Below are positions 1 through 6,357 of a stretch of DNA of 9,793 nucleotides, one piece after another (position 1 is the stretch's first letter; each line of letters begins with the position of its first letter). This DNA comes from a bacterium (GTDB lineage: Bacteria > Spirochaetota > Spirochaetia > JABEVK01): the NCBI GenBank assembly GCA_021782055.1, contig JAJXVP010000092.1:1-9793 (forward strand). The letters run 5' to 3'. The translations under genes were made by a program, and so were the position numbers. Under the pieces are notes generated by a model, which was given only the letters and a program-made list of their open reading frames with translations, made no database searches and had not been told where the DNA came from.

Positions 1-103
1 CAGGACCGCGAGGTCCTTCAGTGCCTTAGGCGAAGTGGCAGCACCTTGGGCGGGCGGATCATCCTTTTTGCCTATTCGAGAGATGAATGGAGGACCGCGC
101 GTC
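1..103. other. Left-edge leader upstream of the first gene
   Basis: This stretch precedes the start chosen for the first gene. It holds a perfect 6-bp hairpin, AGGACC-GCGA-GGTCCT at 2-17, with a GNRA-type tetraloop and no T-tract after it, so it is a weak terminator candidate at best. Frame 2 is open from base 2 straight into the first gene, so an upstream start (GTG at 35, or beyond the window) cannot be excluded. Frame 1 is also open from base 1 to a TAG at 130-132 and could be the last 43 codons of an upstream gene overlapping the next start by 29 nt. Its product would be Arg-rich and no family is recognised. I found no convincing promoter. Confidence 0.3.
88..93 (+). promoter_or_regulatory. 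Ribosome binding site deciding the start of the first gene
   Basis: TGGAGG ends 10 nt before the ATG at 104. That ATG is followed at once by a classic Lys-Arg plus Leu-rich signal peptide. The site therefore favours ATG 104 over the in-frame GTG at 35 or ATG at 83, which would place about 20 non-signal-like residues in front of the signal sequence. Confidence 0.6.
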
Positions 104-2443
104 ATGAAGCGTTTACTTCTGCTTTGCGTTAGCTTGCTCGTCGGTGGTCAAAGGTCGCTGTGGGCCTGCGGGCCGTTTCTGTTCGATAATAGCGATCTGG
201 ATAGCCTTTCGTTGATTGACCCCGGCATTACGGGTCGGCCTGATCTGTCGCCGTTTTTCTTGTACGCCTCCCCGGCCTTTGGCCAGCCGGGCACGTTTCA
301 GCAAAATGTCATTCGTTTGGACCGCGTTACTTGGCCCTCCGCCAATGGTGTGACCAACGAGGTCTACGACGATGCGCCGGGGGCCGACCCCGATTGGTTG
401 GCTGCGAACCTGCAGGCCTGGAGTGACTATCTGCGGCGTGCTTACCCAGCGAATCCTTGGACAAAAGCACAAATTCAAACAGCCCTTGACGGAAAGGGTG
501 TCCCCGCTGAAGCCTCGGCCGCTGATGCCGCTTACTTTGCCTTTTTGGCTTCGACGTCAGCTAGGGCCACCGAAGCTTTGAAACGCGCCCGTGAGGCCAG
601 TCTGCCAACCTTTTTGCGGGAACGCTATGCCTATTTTGCCCTTCGTGCCCGGGCTTTGGTGCAGGATTCTTCTGGCACCCTTCAACTTTGGCGGGAGTTT
701 GCGCCCTTATGGGCTCGGCATGACGTGATTGCTGGTCGTGCCTTGGCTTGGGTAGCCAGCGTCAAAAAGAACCGCCTTGCTGACTACTTAACGGTGTTTC
801 AAGATTACCCGGCGCTTAGGGCCACTGTGTTCGTTTCGTTAGGCGGGGTAGCAACAAGGGAGTGGTCGGCCTACTTAGCCCAGAACCTCACGCGGTCGCA
901 GCGCCGCTGGGCGTTGTATGCGCGGTTTGTTCTCGAAGAGCGCGATTTTGCCCCCGAAACCTTGCAAGGTCTGCTAGCCGCTGACCCGAGGGGGCGGCTG
1001 GCTTTGGCGGCTTTCTATAGGATGGTCGAAGAGGTTGAGCGTGAAGCCGGAGTCAGCCGTCTGATGGCGCTTACCTTTGACCCCGCAGACCCCCTGCCTG
1101 CAGAGGCGTCAGTCGAGGACCGCCAGCTGGTCAAGACTCTACGCCGAAAGGGTTTATACACGGCGCTGGTTGACACAGCAGTAAAAGCGGCTACCACGTC
1201 ACGAACCTTTCGGCGTGCTTGGCTGACGCTCGCGGCTTACCTGGCGTTCTACGATGGGGATGATTCCCGTATGGTCACGCTCTACCACGATAGCCTTCGT
1301 TTCCCTGCGCACAATGCGGCCCAGCGCCACCAGAGCCACCTTTTAGGAACGATGACAGCGATGTTGGCACAACGGCATCGGCCTTGGGGTTTGGCTTTGC
1401 AACGCCGACTTGTGACGGACTTAGCGTGGGCCCGTTCGCTTGACCAGCCTGGCCACAATCGGGGGTTATACCATTCGTTAGTCGTGCTCGTGGCGCAAAA
1501 AGACCTGTTTGACGACCAACGAGATGCCGCAGCTCGCGCTTTTTCGACCCTGCAGTCTCAAACCTGGGATAATCCCTACCGTGTGCGACACCAAGACTGG
1601 TTTTGGGCGGCGTCCTGGGGCGCCAACGACCCGGTCAACCTTTTATTCGATGTGCTACTGCGTTCAAAGGATATTGCCGCCTGGCGAAAGTTCTTGGCGC
1701 TGGCTCCCGATCAACGATCCCCGCTTGACGAAGCCTTGACGGCACCAGGTTGGATCACGGTCGACGACCTCGATTACCTAGAAGCCTATAAAGCCCTACG
1801 CCAAGGTAAGCCTAATGTGGCTCTTCCTTTGGCCGAAAAGTTGACTCGTGACGGGTATTTTCTGGGAACTTCGCGCTGGAGAAACAACCGCTCGATCTTT
1901 CCCGCTAGGACGTTTGCCACCTCGACCGAAGTGGCTTGGGCCCACCCCTGGACGGGGCTAGGGCTGAAACCTACGAGCTTTCTCGGTGTAGCGCAACAGA
2001 TGAAGGGGCTACAAACCGCACCGGTGCTGGTCCAAGCAAATTTTTGGTTGTCTCTTCAACTGACGGGCTTTCCGCTTTTGTTTTCGTCGCCTCCCAGCCC
2101 AATCAAGTTTGTGAATGACCTTTATTACTTTGGTTATGATGGGAACAATCCATCCCCCGAGACTGCCTTCCCCCTGGATGAACCGTCGCGTGCCGAAAGC
2201 TTTAGCCGGGAATTTCAGAGGTTTCAAGTTGGCGAGTTTGCGCCGGTGAATAAGGCTCTGGCTTTCTACCGAGCGGCAACCCACTCGTCTGACGCCGAAT
2301 CGCAGGCTAGTGGCTGGGCGATGATAGCCTGGCTAACGGGCCATCACGAGCTGTATCGAAAACTTAAGCAGCCCTCGTTGCAAGGAACGACTGTCTTTCG
2401 CACCCTGTATTCTCATTGTGAAACCTTACGGAGTTTTTTGTGA
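104..2443 (+). CDS. Large exported alpha-helical protein of unknown family
   Basis: The product is 779 aa from ATG 104. The N-terminus (MKRLLLLCVSLLVGG...LWAC) is a signal peptide. Cleavage could follow Ala21, or Cys22 could be lipidated, but Trp at -2 of the LWAC box is unusual for a lipobox. The mature protein then begins CGPFLF. Only two cysteines remain after export, Cys22 and Cys772 near the C-terminus, so either a disulfide tying the ends together or a lipid anchor is possible. From about residue 100 to 560 the chain is rich in Ala, Leu, Arg and Trp, with successive amphipathic helices resembling a TPR-like solenoid, but I see no clean 34-residue repeat register. No catalytic motif is recognised. 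It leads a probable operon: its TGA overlaps the GTG of the Nudix gene. The role is unknown; a cell-envelope binding or scaffold protein is a guess. Confidence is high that it is a gene and exported, low for function. Confidence 0.85.
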   Translation: MKRLLLLCVSLLVGGQRSLWACGPFLFDNSDLDSLSLIDPGITGRPDLSPFFLYASPAFGQPGTFQQNVIRLDRVTWPSANGVTNEVYDDAPGADPDWLAANLQAWSDYLRRAYPANPWTKAQIQTALDGKGVPAEASAADAAYFAFLASTSARATEALKRAREASLPTFLRERYAYFALRARALVQDSSGTLQLWREFAPLWARHDVIAGRALAWVASVKKNRLADYLTVFQDYPALRATVFVSLGGVATREWSAYLAQNLTRSQRRWALYARFVLEERDFAPETLQGLLAADPRGRLALAAFYRMVEEVEREAGVSRLMALTFDPADPLPAEASVEDRQLVKTLRRKGLYTALVDTAVKAATTSRTFRRAWLTLAAYLAFYDGDDSRMVTLYHDSLRFPAHNAAQRHQSHLLGTMTAMLAQRHRPWGLALQRRLVTDLAWARSLDQPGHNRGLYHSLVVLVAQKDLFDDQRDAAARAFSTLQSQTWDNPYRVRHQDWFWAASWGANDPVNLLFDVLLRSKDIAAWRKFLALAPDQRSPLDEALTAPGWITVDDLDYLEAYKALRQGKPNVALPLAEKLTRDGYFLGTSRWRNNRSIFPARTFATSTEVAWAHPWTGLGLKPTSFLGVAQQMKGLQTAPVLVQANFWLSLQLTGFPLLFSSPPSPIKFVNDLYYFGYDGNNPSPETAFPLDEPSRAESFSREFQRFQVGEFAPVNKALAFYRAATHSSDAESQASGWAMIAWLTGHHELYRKLKQPSLQGTTVFRTLYSHCETLRSFL

Positions 2444-2997
2444 TTGAAAATCCTTTTTTGTTTTGCCCCCAATGCGGCTCACCAGGAGGTGAGTTTCTGC
2501 GGCATCACGAGTTTCGCTGTTCTGTCTGCGGACACCGCTATTTTCATAATGTCGCGGCGGCGGCAGGGGTTTTGGTGCGGGATGCTCAAAGACGGTTTTT
2601 ATTTTTGCGCCGGGGGATGGAACCGGCGCGAGGGCTACTAGGGTTACCAGGGGGTTTTGTTGACCCCGGCGAAGGGGTTACTGAAGCCGTTGAACGGGAG
2701 GTTCGCGAAGAGTTAGGAGCAGAAATCTCCTCTCCCGTCTTTTTAGATGGCTACCCCAACCGTTACGCGTTTTCAAAAATCTGGTACCATACGCTGGATC
2801 TTTACTTTACCGCCGACATCTTGACCCCCCAGGCTCAGTGGACGCTGGATGCTCAAGAAGTCGCCGGCTTAGTGTGGATGCTTCCTGAAGAGGTCGACGA
2901 GACCGAACTGGCTTTTCCGTCTTTGCGGCACCTGTGGCGTGATTGGAAAGCGGGTCGTTGGGAAGACAAACAAGTGACCCGGAATTTAACCCGGTAG
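2440..2997 (+). CDS. Zinc-ribbon Nudix hydrolase
   Basis: The 185-aa product has an N-terminal zinc ribbon, CPQC at residues 9-12 and CSVC at 27-30. A Nudix fold follows, with a textbook Nudix box at residues 72-94 (G-x5-E-x7-REV-x-EE-x-GA). E87, E90 and E91 would bind the divalent metal, and the family hydrolyses nucleoside diphosphates linked to another group X. The substrate cannot be read from the sequence. The SQPWPFPxS motif of NADH pyrophosphatase NudC is absent after the box, and the protein is shorter than NudC. The chain instead continues with a PNRY...WYHTLDLYF segment common in small zinc-ribbon Nudix proteins. The GTG start overlaps the upstream TGA as GTGA, with CGGAG 6 nt before it (2429-2433), so translation is probably coupled. 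It is likely cytoplasmic. The radical SAM gene follows after 16 nt. Confidence 0.93.
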   Translation: MIENPFLFCPQCGSPGGEFLRHHEFRCSVCGHRYFHNVAAAAGVLVRDAQRRFLFLRRGMEPARGLLGLPGGFVDPGEGVTEAVEREVREELGAEISSPVFLDGYPNRYAFSKIWYHTLDLYFTADILTPQAQWTLDAQEVAGLVWMLPEEVDETELAFPSLRHLWRDWKAGRWEDKQVTRNLTR

Positions 2998-3000
2998 CAA

Positions 3001-3006
3001 AAGGAG
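3001..3006 (+). promoter_or_regulatory. Ribosome binding site of the radical SAM gene
   Basis: AAGGAG lies 7 nt before the GTG at 3014, within the 16-nt gap after the Nudix stop codon. It fixes the GTG start, which gives a 39-residue lead before the first iron-sulfur cysteine. Confidence 0.75.
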
Positions 3007-3013
3007 CAAGACG

Positions 3014-4129
3014 GTGAGTCATTTACGTTCTTTATACTTTGGCGGTGCTCTCGAAGCCATTAGCCAAAAGACTTTAAAGGCTTTTCAAGAGCATCGACCC
3101 AGTGAAATTATTTGGAATATCACCAGCCGATGCAACCTCAAGTGTCGGCATTGTTATGCTGATTGTGATCTGAATACCCTTCCCCAGGAATTGTCTCATA
3201 CCGAGGCTTTGAACCTGTTAGACCAAATGGCTGAAGCCGGTGTCCCGTTACTGTTCGTCACGGGGGGGGAGCCAATGACGCGACCGGACTTTTGGGAACT
3301 TTTGGCGCGGGCTCAAACTCACGGGATTCGCGTTGTGTTGAGTACCAATGCCATTCTTATTGATGACGCGGCCGCAGATCGTCTTGTAACCTATGACGTG
3401 GATTATGTGGCCACCTCGTTGTACGGCCCGCCCGCCTTTCACGATGAGTACGTTGGCGTTCCGGGGTCATGGGTTAAAACTACCTCAGCCGTCAAACGGC
3501 TTCAAAAACGAGGGGTTAAAGTGGGCATTAAAACGACAGTCACAACGTCGACTTTGCCGTATTTTTACGAAGTTTGGCAAACTGCCAAAGATTTAGGCTG
3601 TGGCCTTTTGTATGCCTGCGATCTGGTCGAAACCGGTCGGGCAGGCAGTGCCGCTTTCGCTACTGCGGGCCGCGAAAGTCGAATCTCGCAGGCCGAGTGG
3701 CGTCAGTTGGCCGATTTTATGATCGACGATATCCTGAAAGACCCCTACCACGGGATGGAATATGACATCGGTGCCTTACCTTCGATCGCGATCTACGCGC
3801 AGAAAAAGCTACAAAAGTTGGGAATTGATGTTAAAAAGGGCGTTGACCGGATGAAGATCAAAAGCGCCTGTCCCGTAGGCAAGGGCCTCATGGGCATCAA
3901 TGCCGAGGGGGGAATTCTTCCCTGCAGTTTTGTCCAGGACCTCACGGTGGGCAATGTGCGAGAGCTAGGAATCCGAGGCGGCGCTGACAAGTTGTTTGAA
4001 ATTGGCCGAACTCCTGTCGAAGGAAGTTGCGGGCCTTGCGAGGCGGCTGAGTTGTGCCGGGGTTGCCGGGTTAAGGCTTGGCATGACGGGAACCTGATGG
4101 GGGGCGATCGGACCTGTATTCTGGCGTGA
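3014..4129 (+). CDS. Radical SAM/SPASM protein, AhbC/NirJ/PqqE-like
   Basis: The 371-aa product has the radical SAM signature C40-x3-C44-x2-C47, which binds the [4Fe-4S] cluster that cleaves SAM. The TGGEP motif at 83-87 contacts the SAM amino group. The C-terminal region carries seven further cysteines, C286, C304, C339, C342, C348, C351 and C368. Their spacing, including C-x2-C-x5-C-x2-C, fits a SPASM-type domain with auxiliary iron-sulfur clusters. The core (NITSRCNLKCRHCYAD, then a GINAEGGILPC-type segment) resembles heme-pathway enzymes AhbC/AhbD/NirJ and peptide-modifying PqqE/MftC. No heme-pathway or RiPP precursor gene is in the window, so the substrate is open. It closes the + strand operon with the exported protein and the Nudix hydrolase. 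Its last 59 nt overlap the 3' end of the convergent histidine kinase gene. A G7 tract at 3262-3268 encodes the two Gly of TGGEP, with no frame disruption. Confidence 0.92.
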   Translation: MSHLRSLYFGGALEAISQKTLKAFQEHRPSEIIWNITSRCNLKCRHCYADCDLNTLPQELSHTEALNLLDQMAEAGVPLLFVTGGEPMTRPDFWELLARAQTHGIRVVLSTNAILIDDAAADRLVTYDVDYVATSLYGPPAFHDEYVGVPGSWVKTTSAVKRLQKRGVKVGIKTTVTTSTLPYFYEVWQTAKDLGCGLLYACDLVETGRAGSAAFATAGRESRISQAEWRQLADFMIDDILKDPYHGMEYDIGALPSIAIYAQKKLQKLGIDVKKGVDRMKIKSACPVGKGLMGINAEGGILPCSFVQDLTVGNVRELGIRGGADKLFEIGRTPVEGSCGPCEAAELCRGCRVKAWHDGNLMGGDRTCILA

Positions 4130-5498
4130 CCAACGGAAACCGAAGGCGAAAGGTGCTCCCTTCGCCTTCGCGGCTTTCAACGGCAACGGTTCCTCCCCAC
4201 CGCTTCACCAACGATTGCACGATGGCGAGACCCAGACCTGAACCTTCGACCCCCGACGCTGACGGTGATCGAAAAAATCGTTCGAACACATGGGGCTGGT
4301 CTTCGTACGGAATACCACACCCGGTGTCGCTGACAGCAAGTTCGACAGCTCTTTCCCTTCCCGGTGCTGACCGGTTCTCGGCTTGGAGCGTAATCCGGCC
4401 CGCCACGGTAAACTTCAAGGCGTTATGCAAAAGGTTCGAAACTACTGTTAACAACTGCGTGGGTTCAGCTCGGATGCTGAGTCCTGGTTCCACGAGGACC
4501 TCCCAACCCAACTGTTGGGCGACAGCCTGGGGGCGGGCCGCTTCTGCCGCAGCGAGGCAAACGGCCGTTAAATCAGCCACAGGAACCTCTGACTCTTGTT
4601 CACTCAATTCATCCAAGCGTGCCAACGTGACTAACTGGGTTATCAAAGACGATAGGCGGTCCAAAACCGGAGTCATATCGGCTAAAGCCTGGCGGTATTC
4701 TTCGACGGTACGGGGGCGCTGACAGGTAACGCTGTGTATCGTACGAAGAATCGCCAGGGGAGTTTTGAGTTCGTGAGAGGCATCGGCGGTAAACTGTCTC
4801 TGGGTCCGAAAGGCTTGCTCGACGCGTTCCAGCATCTCGTCAAAGGTTCGGGCAAGGCGGCCTAGCTCATCGTCGTTCGTCTGAAGTCCCAACCGGGCGG
4901 TGAGGTTTTGGCTCGAAAATCGTTGTGCCGTTCGGGTTACCAGATCAATGGGCCTAAGGAGCTGGGCAGCCAGAAAGTACCCTGAAGCAGCGGCCAAGGG
5001 CAACAAAAACGGCAGGGTCAGCAGAATCACCGTCAACAGGTGGGCCAAGGTTTCTTGTGTTGTGGTCAGATCTTGGGCGACCTGCAAGTAGCCCAAAACC
5101 ACTCCGCTGTCACGAATTTGATCGGTGTAGACAAGTAAGCCTCGCGCTTCGTCAAAACGCGGACCCTGGTACGGTAGTGGCGAGGGTAGACTGTGGGCAA
5201 GAACACCCGAGGAACGCAGAACGGCACCTTGTACTGAAAGAATCCGTTCGGTGAAGCCCTCCGGATGATCTTCAGCGGTACTACCTTCACTCAAGTTATC
5301 CGGTAACTTCATAATGCCTTCCTCAATATTGAGGCTAGCTTGAATTTGATTTGAGGCTACGCGTAGGCTATCCCGTGCCGTTTGGTTTAAAAAGAGTGCC
5401 GACGAAACATACAATGCGGTGCCCAAAATGGCAAAGGCCAGAGATAGCAATAGTGTGACGGTAAAGGCAAACCTTGCCCTCAAAGAAAGCGGTTTCAC
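4071..5498 (-). CDS. Sensor histidine kinase of a two-component system
   Basis: The 475-aa inner-membrane kinase has a first TM at about 11-33, a periplasmic sensor region of about 120 residues (34-152), a second TM at about 153-178 and a HAMP linker at about 179-232. The HisKA domain contains the phospho-accepting His242 in SHELKTP. The HATPase_c domain shows the N box (N355, N359), G1 box (DTGCGIP, 391-397), F box (FERFF, 405-409) and G2 box (GSGLGL, 419-424). All residues needed for activity are present. The sensor region has no Met- or His-rich metal site, so its ligand is unknown even though the architecture is CusS/QseC-like. The GTG start overlaps the regulator's TGA (GTGA) and has no Shine-Dalgarno of its own, implying translational coupling. 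The kinase core ends at about residue 456. The last 19 residues are read antisense to the radical SAM gene and look like an unconserved tail. Confidence 0.95.
   Translation of the reverse strand: MKPLSLRARFAFTVTLLLSLAFAILGTALYVSSALFLNQTARDSLRVASNQIQASLNIEEGIMKLPDNLSEGSTAEDHPEGFTERILSVQGAVLRSSGVLAHSLPSPLPYQGPRFDEARGLLVYTDQIRDSGVVLGYLQVAQDLTTTQETLAHLLTVILLTLPFLLPLAAASGYFLAAQLLRPIDLVTRTAQRFSSQNLTARLGLQTNDDELGRLARTFDEMLERVEQAFRTQRQFTADASHELKTPLAILRTIHSVTCQRPRTVEEYRQALADMTPVLDRLSSLITQLVTLARLDELSEQESEVPVADLTAVCLAAAEAARPQAVAQQLGWEVLVEPGLSIRAEPTQLLTVVSNLLHNALKFTVAGRITLQAENRSAPGRERAVELAVSDTGCGIPYEDQPHVFERFFRSPSASGVEGSGLGLAIVQSLVKRWGGTVAVESREGEGSTFRLRFPLVTPEYRSDRPPSGSRHAKP
4141..4170. repeat. Perfect 10-bp inverted repeat at the convergent gene end
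   Basis: CGAAGGCGAA at 4141-4150 and TTCGCCTTCG at 4161-4170 are perfect complements around a 10-nt loop, starting 12 nt after the radical SAM stop codon. As RNA it would form a strong GC-rich stem in the place where a terminator for the + strand operon is expected. No U-tract follows on the + strand, so it is not a canonical intrinsic terminator. The same bases encode the conserved GEGSTF segment of the histidine kinase, so part of the symmetry may be a coding coincidence. Confidence 0.5.
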
Positions 5499-6190
5499 TG
5501 AGGCTGCTCGACCAGGCGTGAAGGCTCGATCAGGCGGTACCCCAGGCCGCGTAGGGTTTGAATCATTTTGCCGCCCAAAGGCCCCAACCGTTGGCGCAAC
5601 GTTTTGATGTGTACCTCCACGACGTTTGATTCATGCCAGGTGTCGCGGTTCCAGATCCGGTCGGCGATGTTGTCACGTGAATAAATTCGGCCTGGCTGAC
5701 GAAGCAAAAGTTCCAGAATGGCGTATTCTTTTCCCGGCAAAGCAATCGTCTGTCCGTCAAAAATCACCTCGTGTGTTGCCGTATCGACCTGAAGCTTTCC
5801 CAGCTGGAGTACCGTTGATTTGACCATCCCCGGAAGACGACGGCTAACGGACCTCAAGCGTGCCATCAGTTCATCAAATTCAAAAGGTTTGGCCAAATAG
5901 TCATCCGCACCGGCGTCAAGACCTTTCACCCGGTCGCCTACGGCATCAAGTGCTGTCAGCATGAGGATGGGCGTGGTGTTTTTTTCCGCACGGAGTCGGC
6001 GGCAAACCTCCACCCCGCCCAGCTTCGGCAACAGCAGATCGAGGATCATGACGTCATAACAGCTACCACGGGCGGCCTCGAGGGCGGTAAGCCCGTCGGT
6101 CGCGGTATCCACCGCGTGGCCGTTTTCTTCTAGGCCTTTTTTTACGTAGCGGGACAGCGCCGGTTCATCTTCTACCAGAAGCAAGCGCAA
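5495..6190 (-). CDS. OmpR/PhoB-family response regulator
   Basis: From TTG at 6190-6188 the product is 231 aa, the usual length for the family. The receiver domain (about 1-115) has the acidic pocket E7/D8, phospho-accepting Asp51 (ILDLLLP), the switch Thr79 (MLTA) and Lys101 (AKPF). The C-terminal winged-helix DNA-binding domain (about 128-225) contains the transactivation-loop and recognition-helix segment WHESNVVEVHIKTLRQRL and the RGLGYRL hairpin. The frame is open further upstream, but the longer version would run through the divergent promoter into the lipoprotein gene. A perfect AAAGGAGG 5 nt before the TTG marks the true start, which begins directly at the first receiver strand (RLLLVEDE). 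It is coupled to the downstream kinase by a GTGA overlap. It probably regulates its own operon and the divergent lipoprotein gene. Confidence 0.95.
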   Translation of the reverse strand: MRLLLVEDEPALSRYVKKGLEENGHAVDTATDGLTALEAARGSCYDVMILDLLLPKLGGVEVCRRLRAEKNTTPILMLTALDAVGDRVKGLDAGADDYLAKPFEFDELMARLRSVSRRLPGMVKSTVLQLGKLQVDTATHEVIFDGQTIALPGKEYAILELLLRQPGRIYSRDNIADRIWNRDTWHESNVVEVHIKTLRQRLGPLGGKMIQTLRGLGYRLIEPSRLVEQPQ

Positions 6191-6195
6191 AATAT

Positions 6196-6203
6196 CCTCC
6201 TTT
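6196..6203 (-). promoter_or_regulatory. Ribosome binding site fixing the TTG start of the response regulator
   Basis: On the minus strand AAAGGAGG, a near-complete anti-16S match, sits 5 nt before TTG 6190. The alternative in-frame ATG at 6253 lacks a comparable site, and it would add 21 residues ahead of the receiver domain. Confidence 0.8.
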
Positions 6204-6211
6204 GGTTTTAC

Positions 6212-6239
6212 GTTATCCTCTTTGAGTTTAGGTCCACAA
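6212..6239 (-). promoter_or_regulatory. Candidate promoter of the response regulator-kinase operon
   Basis: On the minus strand TTGTGG (6239-6234, 3 of 6 to the -35 consensus) is followed after 16 nt by GATAAC (6217-6212, 4 of 6 to the -10 consensus). The -10 element lies close to the regulator's ribosome binding site, so the leader would be very short. This is a weak match. Confidence 0.25.
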
Positions 6240-6241
6240 GA

Positions 6242-6261
6242 TGAAGTTTTCATGAACTTCA
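6242..6261. promoter_or_regulatory. Palindromic candidate operator
   Basis: TGAAGTT and AACTTCA form perfect 7-bp inverted arms with a 6-nt spacer. The site lies 2 bp upstream of the candidate -35 of the regulator operon and about 33 bp upstream of the candidate -35 of the lipoprotein operon. That suits activation or autoregulation by the adjacent response regulator. OmpR-family proteins more often bind direct repeats, so another regulator is possible. Confidence 0.4.
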
Positions 6262-6293
6262 GGGCTTTTGAGAAATTCCCGGGGTTTCGGGGC

Positions 6294-6322
6294 TTGGTAT
6301 TTTTCAACAAGGTTGCTACGAT
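6294..6322 (+). promoter_or_regulatory. Candidate sigma-70-type promoter of the lipoprotein operon
   Basis: TTGGTA (6294-6299) and TACGAT (6317-6322) each match 4 of 6 consensus bases and are 17 bp apart, the optimal spacing. Transcription would start near 6329 and give a leader of about 30 nt before the ATG at 6358. Confidence 0.35.
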
Positions 6323-6344
6323 CATTCGGCTTTTCAAGCAGGAC

Positions 6345-6352
6345 AGAGGGGG
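6345..6352 (+). promoter_or_regulatory. Ribosome binding site of the lipoprotein methyltransferase gene
   Basis: AGAGGGGG lies 5 nt before ATG 6358. It selects this ATG over the in-frame ATG at 6268, whose extra 30 residues would mask the signal peptide and overlap the divergent promoter. Confidence 0.7.
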
Positions 6353-6357
6353 TTGAG

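Larger units (their letters stand above)
6191..6357. promoter_or_regulatory. Divergent promoter region between the two-component system and the lipoprotein operon
   Basis: These 167 nt are the only sizeable non-coding stretch in the window. They separate two divergently read units and carry both ribosome binding sites, promoter candidates on each strand and one clear palindrome. The short CGGGG-TTT-CGGGG repeat at 6280-6292 is the only other local repetition. The layout is typical of a regulator that controls itself and a neighbouring target. Confidence 0.65.

Noticed and set aside
2..99. AGGACCGCG present twice (2-10 and 91-99)
   Set aside because: A single 9-nt direct repeat is too short and isolated to support a mobile element end or attachment site.
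1..132. Frame-1 open stretch as the tail of an upstream gene
   Set aside because: It is only 43 codons, Arg-rich, with rare AGG/AGA codons and no recognisable family. It would overlap the next start by 29 nt. It is kept as a possibility in the edge entry but not called as a gene.
2440..2997. Assigning the Nudix protein as NADH pyrophosphatase NudC
   Set aside because: The zinc ribbon is similar, but the SQPWPFPxS specificity motif is missing and the protein is too short.
3262..3268. G7 tract as a possible phase-variation site in the radical SAM gene
   Set aside because: The tract encodes the conserved TGGEP motif in frame, and seven bases is marginal for slippage. Conserved coding explains it.
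4126..4722. 198-codon open frame on the + strand
   Set aside because: It lies wholly antisense to the kinase ATPase and HisKA domains, has a Ser/Thr/Arg-rich unstructured product and no ribosome binding site worth noting.
4071..6190. Naming the two-component system CusRS (copper sensing)
   Set aside because: The architecture is similar, but the sensor region has no Met/His-rich metal site and no copper efflux genes are nearby.
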